From Lacinutrix sp. WUR7 (GTDB taxonomy: Bacteria; Bacteroidota; Bacteroidia; Flavobacteriales; Flavobacteriaceae), in NCBI RefSeq assembly GCF_016864015.1, contig NZ_CP045067.1, forward strand, positions 655,001-719,000: a DNA stretch of 64,000 nt. The letters run 5' to 3'. This document shows positions 54,632 to 63,149 of this stretch, one piece after another (within the stretch, counting starts at the first letter, position 1; each line of letters starts with the position of its first letter). Below the pieces are notes generated by a model. The model made no database searches. It was not told the origin of the DNA and saw nothing but the letters and a program-made list of their open reading frames with translations. The translations under genes and the position numbers were made by a program.

Positions 54632-55558
54632 ATGAAACATTTTAGTCTTATTTTTTTTGCAATTCTAATTACTTCTTGTTGTAGTGCGAAACAAGTTGTA
54701 ACAGATCAAGAAATAGTAAAAGTGGAAACTATAGTTGTTTCGGAAACCGCGAAACAAGTCGAAATGGAAGCTGAAGTTGAAGAAGATTCTGACGCTTCGG
54801 AAGAAGTTGTCGAAGAAAATAATAAAGCAATAATTATTGGAGAGAATACAACTATAAAAATGCCTGGACTTATCGTTAGCATAAATAAAAAAGATAGTAT
54901 TACTTCAAATCTACACCTTCTAAATCATCACCGATGGGAATGGTTACTTGGTGAACATGTTTCAGATAATGGTAACGTTGATTATCTAGGCTTCAAAAAA
55001 AGTAAAAATCAATTAAGAGACTACATTACTCATTTATCCGAAAACCTTCCAACGGAAGCTTGGACCAAAGAAGACAAACTAGCTTATTGGATTAACGCAT
55101 ACAACGCATTGACAGTGGATTTAATTATTAGAAATTATCCTATAAAAAGCATCAAAGATATTAAAGATCCTTGGGACCAACGCCTTTGGCAACTTGGTGA
55201 AAAATGGTATAATTTAAACGAAATTGAGCATGAAATACTTCGTAAAATGGAAGAGCCAAGAATTCATTTCGCTATTGTTTGCGCCTCTTTTTCTTGTCCG
55301 AAATTACAAAACGAAGCCTTCACAGCTTCCAAATTAGAAGCACAATTAACCAATGCTACCAAAGCATTTTTGGCAGATGCTAATAGAAATGAAATAGCTT
55401 CCGATAAAATTAAAATCTCGAAGATTTTTCAATGGTTTTCTAAAGACTTCAAACAAAACGGAAGCCTTATAGATTTCTTAAATACATATTCCGAAGTAAA
55501 AATCGATTCCAAAGCTAAAAAAAGCTACAAAGATTATAACTGGGAGTTGAATGACTAA
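54632..55558 (+). CDS. DUF547 lipoprotein in the arsenosugar cluster
   Basis: A 308-aa protein started at the ATG at 54632, which gives a lipoprotein signal (FAILITSCCSAKQ); an upstream non-ATG start adds charged residues. An acidic low-complexity linker (about 30-65, EAEVEEDSDASEEVVEE) precedes the DUF547 domain (about 95-300) with YWINAYNALTVDLI and FAIVCASFSCPKL. It overlaps the glycosyltransferase by 8 bp. DUF547 has a conserved Cys and His and may be a thiol-dependent enzyme; no activity is known to me. A second DUF547 gene is at 62176. Confidence 0.85.
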   Translation: MKHFSLIFFAILITSCCSAKQVVTDQEIVKVETIVVSETAKQVEMEAEVEEDSDASEEVVEENNKAIIIGENTTIKMPGLIVSINKKDSITSNLHLLNHHRWEWLLGEHVSDNGNVDYLGFKKSKNQLRDYITHLSENLPTEAWTKEDKLAYWINAYNALTVDLIIRNYPIKSIKDIKDPWDQRLWQLGEKWYNLNEIEHEILRKMEEPRIHFAIVCASFSCPKLQNEAFTASKLEAQLTNATKAFLADANRNEIASDKIKISKIFQWFSKDFKQNGSLIDFLNTYSEVKIDSKAKKSYKDYNWELND

Positions 55559-56300
55559 AATTTCCATTATTATTCCAATGTTAAATGAAGCAGAAAACAT
55601 TAAAAATCTGCTAGAGCATCTATTGGAAAAAAGTACACCACAAAATATTGCAGAGATTATTGTGGCAGATGGCGGAAGTACAGATGGTTCGCAAAAAATC
55701 GTTACTAATTTCGGGGCTGTTTTCACCGAAAGGTCTCCAATAGATTCCGACTGCGCTCCACCAGACATCTACCTAATAAATTCAGAAAAAGGAAGAGCTA
55801 AACAAATGAATCTTGGTGCGAAAGCAGCTTCCGGAGATCTTTTATATTTTTTACATGCCGATTCTTTTCCGCCGAAAAACTTTGACCAACTACTACTAAA
55901 TGAAGTTGAAAAAGGAAATCTTGCGGGTTGTTTTAGGCTTCAGTTTAAAAGTAATCATTGGTGGTTAGGTATAGCAAGTTGGTTTACTAAATTTAATTGG
56001 AAAGCTTGTCGCGGTGGTGACCAAAGTCAGTTTATTACAAGAACGTTATTTAGCGAAATTGGAGGTTATGATGAGACTTTCACTATTTACGAAGACTATA
56101 TTTTAATTAATGCGCTTTATACTAGAAAGGAATTTGTAGTCATTAATAAAAAAATACAAACCTCAGCAAGACTATATGAAATACATGGAGTTTGGAAATT
56201 ACAATATCATTTTTGGATGATCTATATTAAGAAATGGTTTGGTGCAAGTGCGGAAGATTTATATAAATATTACAACAATTACATAAATGTTAAAAAGTAA
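55551..56300 (+). CDS. TIGR04283-type arsenosugar glycosyltransferase (GT2)
   Basis: A 249-aa GT-A glycosyltransferase: IIIPMLNEAENIKNLLEHL, VADGGSTDGSQKI, NSEKGRAKQMNLGAKAASGDLLYFLHADSFPP and GGYDETFTIYEDYILI. Its C-terminus is GVWKLQYHFWMIYIKKWFG and on. This group (TIGR04283) is named from arsenosugar clusters and presumably adds a sugar or glycerol unit. The C-terminal 33 codons recur, mutated, at 57900-58001 beyond the next gene, so the locus has been rearranged here. Confidence 0.88.
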   Translation: MTKISIIIPMLNEAENIKNLLEHLLEKSTPQNIAEIIVADGGSTDGSQKIVTNFGAVFTERSPIDSDCAPPDIYLINSEKGRAKQMNLGAKAASGDLLYFLHADSFPPKNFDQLLLNEVEKGNLAGCFRLQFKSNHWWLGIASWFTKFNWKACRGGDQSQFITRTLFSEIGGYDETFTIYEDYILINALYTRKEFVVINKKIQTSARLYEIHGVWKLQYHFWMIYIKKWFGASAEDLYKYYNNYINVKK

Positions 56301-56373
56301 TAAAATTTACTTAAGATTAAATTAAAATGAATGTTTAGGTATTGACAATCTATATATTCGTAAAAAAATATAG

Positions 56374-57888
56374 ATGAAACACCTCTACTTTAGCCTTTTA
56401 TTATTCTTTGGTATTATAAACCTTTCTCATGCACAAGATTTAATTGCTGCAAAAATAATAGACTCTATAACCCAAAACCCTATACCTTATGCAACAATTT
56501 CGCTAAATAATACCAGCGGAGTTATAAGTAATGATTTTGGGGTTTTTCATTTAAATATTAAGAAAAAATTCACTAAATCAGATTCCTTATTCATTAGCTG
56601 TTTAGGTTATGAGACGAAACAACTATCTATTAAAAGTGTCACAGATAGTATTATTTCTTTAAGTCCGAAATCTATTGACTTAGACGAGGTTTTAATTAGC
56701 AATAAAAATTATTCCATGGATGAGATTATAGACTTCATAAAAGACAGTTTACCAACAAACTATAGTCATGATCCACAAAAAAGCAAACTATTTTTCAGAC
56801 AATCATACCACTCGAATATTGTTAAAAATAATGTTGTCATTGAAAAAACAACCATTCCGGAATTCAATCAAAATTTCATAGATAGTATATTACGAGTATT
56901 ACCTAAAAAATCGAGTAATTATACAGAAATCCTAGGAGTACTTTATAAAAATAATGACACAGATGCTATCAGTAAATTAGATATAATAAAAGCCTCCGAA
57001 TTATACGATAAAAACAATGAAATAGATTCAGAAAAACTCGAAGAAAAGTTTAATGCAATTGCAAGAAAACATATAAAAAGAGACTCTTATTTTAAAATAA
57101 AATCAGGTTGGTTTGGAACCAAAACAGAAATAGATTCTTCCCTTTTTGAAACTCCAGAAGAAAAAGAATCTGTCGCATATTTAGAGGCTAAAAAAAAGGA
57201 AGAAAAAGAGCGTAAAGAAAACTTTATAAAGTACAGAAAAATAACAATATCTAACTTAGAAAATAAAGGATTTTTAAATGAAGACTCCAACCTAAACATC
57301 ATTCATAAGTCTAATAGATACGAATTTGAATTATTAGACTATGCTTTTTTAAATGGTAATTTTGTTTATAAAATTGCTTTTAAACCAAAACGAGGTGAAG
57401 ATTATAAAGGCACGATGTATGTTAATACAGATGATTTCGCTATTATTCGTTTAGATTATGAAAACGTAAAAGCACTTCGAGATTTTAGTCTATTGGGAGT
57501 ATCTGTAAACCATTATTTACAAAGAGGTACAATCATTTACGAAAAAAACAAAGCAGATACATACGGTTTAAAATATTTTGAAATTGTAGATGGTGAAAGT
57601 GTTGGAATTAAAAGACCACTAAAAATTATTGAAAAAAACAAAAATGTAAAAGGAAGACGTAAACAAAATGAGGTTTCTGCGAACATAAATTTAAAGATAA
57701 CAAACATTAACAAAAAAGAATTAGTTGTTTTTGAAAACGATAATATTACCAAAGAGACTTTTAATAATTTTAAAGAAAAAGCAGCTATTAAGCCAACTTA
57801 CTTACCTCACTACGATCCTGATTTCTGGGAAGGATATAACGTAATAGAACCAAATCAAGCAATTAAAAACTTTAAAAGTATCGAGTAA
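56374..57888 (+). CDS. Exported carboxypeptidase-regulatory-like domain protein
   Basis: A 504-aa protein with a signal peptide (1-20, INLSHAQ). Residues 22-105 form a CarboxypepD_reg-like beta-sandwich (IAAKIIDSITQNPIPYATISL, ISCLGYETKQLSIK) as at the N-terminus of many Bacteroidota surface proteins. The rest is Lys- and Glu-rich, with beta-strands toward the C-terminus (GTMYVNTDDFAIIRLDYENV). No TonB plug or barrel is evident. The function is unknown. It seems to be inserted between a full glycosyltransferase gene and a copy of that gene's 3' end. Confidence 0.75.
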   Translation: MKHLYFSLLLFFGIINLSHAQDLIAAKIIDSITQNPIPYATISLNNTSGVISNDFGVFHLNIKKKFTKSDSLFISCLGYETKQLSIKSVTDSIISLSPKSIDLDEVLISNKNYSMDEIIDFIKDSLPTNYSHDPQKSKLFFRQSYHSNIVKNNVVIEKTTIPEFNQNFIDSILRVLPKKSSNYTEILGVLYKNNDTDAISKLDIIKASELYDKNNEIDSEKLEEKFNAIARKHIKRDSYFKIKSGWFGTKTEIDSSLFETPEEKESVAYLEAKKKEEKERKENFIKYRKITISNLENKGFLNEDSNLNIIHKSNRYEFELLDYAFLNGNFVYKIAFKPKRGEDYKGTMYVNTDDFAIIRLDYENVKALRDFSLLGVSVNHYLQRGTIIYEKNKADTYGLKYFEIVDGESVGIKRPLKIIEKNKNVKGRRKQNEVSANINLKITNINKKELVVFENDNITKETFNNFKEKAAIKPTYLPHYDPDFWEGYNVIEPNQAIKNFKSIE

Positions 57889-57899
57889 ATCAAGTTAAT

Positions 57900-58001
57900 G
57901 ACTGGAAACTACAATATCACTTCTTGGCTATTTATACAAAGAAGGTTTTAGGTGCTTCCGCAGAAGATTTATATGCTTATTATAGAAAGCATATTGAGTA
58001 A
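57900..58001 (+). pseudogene. C-terminal remnant of a TIGR04283 glycosyltransferase
   Basis: The frame reads DWKLQYHFLAIYTKKVLGAS, then AEDLYAYYRKHIE and a stop at 57999-58001. The intact glycosyltransferase at 55551-56300 ends WKLQYHFWMIYIKKWFGASA, EDLYKYYNNYINVKK. About two thirds of the residues agree. There is no start or upstream enzyme domain, so it is a leftover of a second or original copy. Confidence 0.88.
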
Positions 58002-58006
58002 ATAGA

Positions 58007-58744
58007 TTATTTGTTTCTCCCTTTTTCATTAGGATATAAAGTGTGCACCTCTTCACTTTGAAAAAAATCTTTAGTATCTATATCTAATGCAGAAAGCTTC
58101 CCTTTAAAAGCAACTCCGGTATCTACATTCCAAACATTTATAGCATTGGTTGGTGTATATAAATTAAAGTTCGTGGTTGGTGTATGTCCGATATAAATCT
58201 CGTAGTAATGCTTTAATCTATTTGGGTAAATAATAGAATCCTTTGTGATGCTTTTATCCATGATTAACGCCATTTCCCAAAGCGTTCTATCAGAATAAAA
58301 ATTTACAGTATCCCATTCTCTTTCCACACCATGCATAGACGTAAATCCGGCATGTAAAAACAATCTTTTTTCATCATCTACTAGGTAAAGACACATGTCT
58401 TTAAAAAACTGGAGATGTTCTTTTTTATCGGCTTCGGAAACCCCTTTATAACTCGCTATGGTTTCTTTTCCTCCATGTAGATACCACGTTTCATTTATGG
58501 TTCCGGTTTCTAACCATAGTTCACACCAAACATCATGATTTCCTTTTATAAAAACACATTCATATTCTTTTGCAAATGCAATTAAAAACTGAATCACTTG
58601 TGCTGAATCACTCCAACCATCTACATAGTCGCCAAGAAAAATAAAACGATCCTCTTTCTTAATTTCTATGCGTTCTAATAATTGCTCCAAGGCTTTTAGT
58701 CCGCCATGAATATCTCCTATTGCAAGTGTTCTATTATGTTTCAT
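58007..58744 (-). CDS. PPP-family serine/threonine phosphatase-like metallophosphoesterase
   Basis: A 245-aa cytosolic phosphatase with the full PPP motif set: GDIHGG (residues 9-14), GDYVDGW (38-44), GNHD (68-71), LHAGF and GHTPT near the C-terminus. Such enzymes dephosphorylate proteins or diadenosine tetraphosphate (ApaH-like). It stands alone, divergent from nothing close and convergent with the remnant glycosyltransferase tail (5 bp apart). Unlike the other phosphoesterase in the window, all metal ligands are present. Confidence 0.9.
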   Translation of the reverse strand: MKHNRTLAIGDIHGGLKALEQLLERIEIKKEDRFIFLGDYVDGWSDSAQVIQFLIAFAKEYECVFIKGNHDVWCELWLETGTINETWYLHGGKETIASYKGVSEADKKEHLQFFKDMCLYLVDDEKRLFLHAGFTSMHGVEREWDTVNFYSDRTLWEMALIMDKSITKDSIIYPNRLKHYYEIYIGHTPTTNFNLYTPTNAINVWNVDTGVAFKGKLSALDIDTKDFFQSEEVHTLYPNEKGRNK

Positions 58745-58867
58745 TTATTATTTGGTAGCAAAATATATAGTTAAAAAACGAATGGTAAATATTAGCATTC
58801 TAGGCTTCAAAACAAAAATTAGTATTTTATTAAAACGTTAGTTCTTTATTACATTAATATTGGTGAT

Positions 58868-60133
58868 TTAGAAATATTGCCCGATTCCAAAGACTAAACC
58901 TTGTGTTTCTCCTTTAGTAATTCCGAAGCCATAATCGATTCTAAAAACGGCATTAAAGATTCGTTTATGTATGAATCTAAAACCAAAACCAGGATACACT
59001 CTAATATTTTTGGACTCCCCAAAATCACCTAAATCTCCACCAGGATTTCTCCAAGTACCAGCATCTATAAAAGCATTCCCTTGAATGGCTAACCAATCTT
59101 TATCCAATAACGTGTGTCTATATTCGGTATTCACAACAATAGCGCCTGTACCCCTATCAATGGTATTACCAACACCTCTTAAATTGACATTATTATCTAC
59201 AGAAAAAGGAGCAAATGGAGTTTCATCATTAGTTGCTAAACCAACGCGCAATCTACTTGCCCAATTTCCTTTACCTCCTACTCTTTTGTAATAATGTAAA
59301 TCATTCCATCCAATTACAAAATCAGAGACATCTTGACTCGTTGCAGTGACATATTGTATGTTAAACAAACTTCTAAATCCGGACACATATTGGTAATCAT
59401 AATCCAGATTATTAAACTCATAAATACCTTTATATAATAATTTATTAATAGACAGTTCTTGTGGCACCGAAGGATTAGTAGCACCATTTATATAGTTATA
59501 TTCCTCTAAAAAATAATTCACACCTATTTCAAAACGGTTCTTAAAATTAGGCTGATATAATGTTAAAACTTCATAAGATTTATTCTTGTACTTGTAATTT
59601 GCAGTAGTACCATTAAAGAAAACTGGCTCTTCCGTATTTAAGTTTTGATGATTGATTGCTAAACCAAATTCTCTACTAAATAAAAAAGGGGCTCTGAAAT
59701 TGATTCCATAAGAACTAAAGATATCCTTCTGATAAAAACCGCCAAAAATAATATTCTGACCTAATGCATTAAACTCATAAACACCCAAACGATAAGCAAA
59801 TTCATCATCATTGGTGGTATAAATACTTACCGAAGGAATAATGGTGAAATTCTCTTCAATATTATAAAACACATTATAACTATTATTATGCGAAAAAAAC
59901 ACTTGATAATACGCGTGAGCAACAGCTGGCAAACGTTTTAATCGTTTAATATCTTCTTCTAAAATAGTGGAATCTAAAACTTTTCCTGCTTTTGCCTTAG
60001 ATATTTTTTTAACTAGAGACGACTTTAGTTTTTTATTACCTTGAATTTTTAAATCCAAAATAACTTTATCCTGGGCCACAGCAAAAGTAGATATGAAAGC
60101 AATAATTAGTATAACTATTTTTCTATTCCACAT
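58868..60133 (-). CDS. Short Omp85 protein (one POTRA plus BamA-type barrel)
   Basis: A 421-aa outer-membrane protein with a signal peptide (ISTFAVAQ). A single POTRA domain lies at about 22-95 (VILDLKIQGNKKLKSSLVKKI), then a 16-stranded-type surface-antigen barrel ends GLVFGIGQYF with a terminal Phe. NVNLRGVGNTIDRG in the barrel corresponds to the conserved RGF/RGY lock of Omp85 loop 6. Full BamA has five POTRAs, so this is one of the small Omp85 variants of unknown cargo. It follows the GH113-like gene with a 5-bp gap, so they form an operon. Confidence 0.85.
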   Translation of the reverse strand: MWNRKIVILIIAFISTFAVAQDKVILDLKIQGNKKLKSSLVKKISKAKAGKVLDSTILEEDIKRLKRLPAVAHAYYQVFFSHNNSYNVFYNIEENFTIIPSVSIYTTNDDEFAYRLGVYEFNALGQNIIFGGFYQKDIFSSYGINFRAPFLFSREFGLAINHQNLNTEEPVFFNGTTANYKYKNKSYEVLTLYQPNFKNRFEIGVNYFLEEYNYINGATNPSVPQELSINKLLYKGIYEFNNLDYDYQYVSGFRSLFNIQYVTATSQDVSDFVIGWNDLHYYKRVGGKGNWASRLRVGLATNDETPFAPFSVDNNVNLRGVGNTIDRGTGAIVVNTEYRHTLLDKDWLAIQGNAFIDAGTWRNPGGDLGDFGESKNIRVYPGFGFRFIHKRIFNAVFRIDYGFGITKGETQGLVFGIGQYF

Positions 60134-60138
60134 CTTTT

Positions 60139-61137
60139 TTAGGCTTGAAAATATGCTTTAATTATTTTTTCTACAGGCTTATTCTGCGGTGTAAACCTAT
60201 TGTTTTTTTCTCCGCCAACATTGGCATGATCGTGAAACCATTTCCATACAAATCCTCCTGCAAACCAATCTTCTTTCCAAAAAGTATCAAATAATGCAAT
60301 AGTTGTATTATTCTGTGCTTCCAGGTTTACAACATCCAAACCTCTTTCAGAGTTCCAAGGTTCTTTCCCTGCGTAATCGGCACTTCTATAACCAAACTCT
60401 GTAAATAAAATTGGTTTTTTATATCTATCTGAAATCTCTTTTATTACGGATTTATGCATTTTCCAACCTTCCAAACATTCTGCTACCGTTGGTGTTTTAC
60501 TAGCACTAACCGGAAAATAAGCATCTACTCCAATATAATCTAACTGACTCCAAAAAGGAGTTCGTTTAAACTCGTCCCAATTTGCTGCATAGGTGAGTTT
60601 TCCTTTGTACACTTTTCTTATCTCTACAATTAGTGCACTCCAATATGCTGGTCTGTTGGTTACAAATTGTTCTAACTCTGTACCAACACAAAAGATATCG
60701 GCATTAATTTCTTGGGCTAGTTTTGCATACTCAAGAATAAAACTAGAATACGAACTTTCTAATTTTTCCCAATCCGTTTCGGATTCCATTTTTATGTAAC
60801 CCGTAAATTGCCCTCGAGAAACCCAAATTTGGGGTTTAATCATTATTTTTATGCCTTTTGCTTCTAAGCTTTTTGCATACTGTTCAGCGCCTACTCTACT
60901 TTCTCCATACCATTGCCTCTCCGTATTGTAAACAACTTCGGGATGTTCCAGTTCTCTAATAAACCCAAAAGGCATTACTGCAGCAAAATTGGCATTAATA
61001 TCTTTTACCGGATTTACATGTTCTTCTGTTACAGCAGTTCTGGAAGCTACAAAACTTACACCATTAATTTTTGTTTGTGATGAGCAGGACTGTAACGTGC
61101 AGATTATAGCTGTAAAAAGAAGCTTTATGTATTTCAT
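60139..61137 (-). CDS. GH113-like glycoside hydrolase lipoprotein
   Basis: A 332-aa TIM-barrel protein with a lipoprotein signal (TAIICTLQSCSSQTK). GTELEQF (general acid/base Glu) and FTEFGYRSADYAGKEPW (nucleophile Glu) are arranged as in GH113 beta-mannanases, and IKPQIWVSRGQF and YIGVDAYFP match the barrel strands. The family cleaves mannan or mannosides; a wider clan GH-A role cannot be ruled out. Its product is at the cell surface or in the periplasm. It is cotranscribed with the Omp85 gene. Confidence 0.82.
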   Translation of the reverse strand: MKYIKLLFTAIICTLQSCSSQTKINGVSFVASRTAVTEEHVNPVKDINANFAAVMPFGFIRELEHPEVVYNTERQWYGESRVGAEQYAKSLEAKGIKIMIKPQIWVSRGQFTGYIKMESETDWEKLESSYSSFILEYAKLAQEINADIFCVGTELEQFVTNRPAYWSALIVEIRKVYKGKLTYAANWDEFKRTPFWSQLDYIGVDAYFPVSASKTPTVAECLEGWKMHKSVIKEISDRYKKPILFTEFGYRSADYAGKEPWNSERGLDVVNLEAQNNTTIALFDTFWKEDWFAGGFVWKWFHDHANVGGEKNNRFTPQNKPVEKIIKAYFQA

Positions 61138-61162
61138 ACTATTCTATTATTCACGAAATATA

Positions 61163-61199
61163 AGAAAAAGATCCCGCTAATACAGCCGGATCTTTTTCT
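61163..61199. terminator. Rho-independent terminator between minus-strand operons
   Basis: A 12-bp stem AGAAAAAGATCC / GGATCTTTTTCT with a 13-nt loop lies 26 bp past the end of the beta-barrel gene at 61226. The A/T-rich arms allow termination in both directions. Confidence 0.8.
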
Positions 61200-61225
61200 A
61201 AACACTTTTAAAAATATTCCTGTTT

Positions 61226-62146
61226 TTATAGTAATGCTCTAAGTCCTAAACTAAAAGTACTACCTAGTCCTTGAAAATTATTTCCTCTTACAATTTTACC
61301 ATAAGAAGCTTCTAAATTTAACACTTTGGTCAATTGGTATTTACCACCAAAACCTAATTGCGTATAATTTTGTTCAAAATCATTTCCTAAATCTATTAAA
61401 AATGCTTGTTGTGCATTTACAAACAAGGTAGATTTAGAAGATGGAAAATAACTTAAAAAAGCACTTACCGGAAGAAACAAACTATTATTAGCAAAACGCT
61501 CACCTACATTAACAGCATCTCCACTTGCAATAGCATCTGAAGTGGATTCCCCAAAATTAAATCCGAAATCGGCTTCCGTAAATATTTGCCAATCGCCACC
61601 ACCAAACGTTTTATCGTAGAAAAATTTTGTTTCCCAAAACGTACTTCTCTTATCTAAATATGCAGGAACATCTTTGTCTTTAAAGATTGGTAAATACACC
61701 GAACTTGTAAAAGAGAAGTTAGGCACACTTGCAAAAGGTTGCACTCTAATAGAAGGCGCTATAGTTGTCAAACCGCTTCTAGAATCTACACCGTTGTTTT
61801 CAAAATCGAAAACACTAAAAGCGTCTTGTCCGCCATAATTATTTGCTCGTACCTGAATAATCAAACCAACATTAATTCTTGCATTTTTACTAACCCCAGT
61901 ATAAATCTCAGTGGTATTGGTGAAAAAATTCTCTCTATCAATATCAAAAGATTTCCCTGTTCCTGCTCCTGTTTTTTTTGTTTGTGTATACAGGCTATTA
62001 AAAAATTTAATATCCCATTGCCCTTTATTTAATAATTTACTTGGTGTAAACTCCTGAACATTACTTCTTGCTGGCTCTTTTTCTTCTTGTGCAAACCCAA
62101 CAAAGCTTATTGCTAATGCGATTGCTAATACGATTACTTTTTTCAT
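61226..62146 (-). CDS. Outer-membrane beta-barrel protein of unknown function
   Basis: A 306-aa protein with a signal peptide (1-19, ISFVGFAQ) and amphipathic strands throughout, ending FSLGLRALL. It contains TPSKLLNKGQWDIKFFNSLYTQTK near the N-terminus and no known enzymatic motif. It resembles small barrels annotated only as transporter or hypothetical in Flavobacteriaceae. It lies 29 bp after a DUF547 gene, an arrangement that suggests a joint envelope role. Confidence 0.72.
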   Translation of the reverse strand: MKKVIVLAIALAISFVGFAQEEKEPARSNVQEFTPSKLLNKGQWDIKFFNSLYTQTKKTGAGTGKSFDIDRENFFTNTTEIYTGVSKNARINVGLIIQVRANNYGGQDAFSVFDFENNGVDSRSGLTTIAPSIRVQPFASVPNFSFTSSVYLPIFKDKDVPAYLDKRSTFWETKFFYDKTFGGGDWQIFTEADFGFNFGESTSDAIASGDAVNVGERFANNSLFLPVSAFLSYFPSSKSTLFVNAQQAFLIDLGNDFEQNYTQLGFGGKYQLTKVLNLEASYGKIVRGNNFQGLGSTFSLGLRALL

Positions 62147-62175
62147 TTTTATGATTTCGTTTTATTCTTAGTTAG

Positions 62176-62892
62176 TTATTGGTTGTTTATTTTCCAGTTG
62201 TATTCAAAATACGTTAGCTTATAATCTGTTGGTATTTTTTCGGTTCTAATGGTATTTATATATTCTATTTCAGTTTTACCGTTCTTCGTAAAATCTTCTT
62301 TATACCATTCTAATATTTTAGAACCAGCAACACTTTTATTTTTAGCATTTACTTTAATAAAATAATCTCCGTTTAAAGCCAATTGTGTTTGCTTTTGTAA
62401 TTGCGCTTCTAAAGTAGTTGGTAAGTATGCTTTACTAATTAATGGCGGACAACCAACAGCGCCACAAACTAAAACAAAATGAAATCGAGGATCTTTAAAT
62501 TCTGCTCGTAACAACTTGTTTTCTATAGTATTTAAGGATACTTTTTTACCCGCTACATGATGTAATGTCTTATCGAAAAAACCACTATCATCTAATGGTG
62601 ATTTTGTTGGATAGTTATCCACCAATCCTTTAATTACCGATAAATTATACGCATTTATCCAAAAGGCTTGGTAATTTGCGGTATCACTTTTAGAAACCGT
62701 TATTCCTTCCGCTATTTTTAAAACGGCATCTAAAGATTTGGTATCTTTTTTTATCGCATCATAGGCAACTTTTCCGTGTAAAACATTTGCTTTAAAAAAA
62801 GCATCCGCTTGTGTAAAAAAGGTTTCTAAGTTTTGCGCTTTCGCGGAAAAACCTCCTAATAAAATTAATGCTACTAGTATTATTTTTTTCAT
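62176..62892 (-). CDS. Exported DUF547 protein
   Basis: A 238-aa protein started at the ATG at 62892, giving a signal peptide (ILLGGFSAKAQ); a longer frame to 62940 adds a charged stretch. The DUF547 domain shows FWINAYNLSVIKGLVDNYP, the conserved HFVLVCGAVGCPPL with Cys, and a C-terminal YFEYNWKINNQ. It is related to the DUF547 gene at 54632, but with a Sec signal rather than a lipobox and without the acidic linker. Together with the barrel gene downstream it may form a two-gene operon; the role is unknown. Confidence 0.85.
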   Translation of the reverse strand: MKKIILVALILLGGFSAKAQNLETFFTQADAFFKANVLHGKVAYDAIKKDTKSLDAVLKIAEGITVSKSDTANYQAFWINAYNLSVIKGLVDNYPTKSPLDDSGFFDKTLHHVAGKKVSLNTIENKLLRAEFKDPRFHFVLVCGAVGCPPLISKAYLPTTLEAQLQKQTQLALNGDYFIKVNAKNKSVAGSKILEWYKEDFTKNGKTEIEYINTIRTEKIPTDYKLTYFEYNWKINNQ

Positions 62893-63149
62893 TTTAATAT
62901 GTTTTAATTCTTTTCTGTTACTCCTAAAAAATGCAGACAAAACGAATATCTTAATCGGTATAACTTTCGCTTCAGTCTAAAACACCTCTAGAAACTTTCA
63001 AAAAAATATTAAAAAAACTCTGGTCTCCATGCTTGAAAAAACCTTACAAAGCCACGTAGTTTATATCTATTCTAAATACCTCCTTCAGATTAAGTTTTTA
63101 TCTTGTATAACGACCTAATCACAATAGAATTAAAAAACCAAACTAAAAT

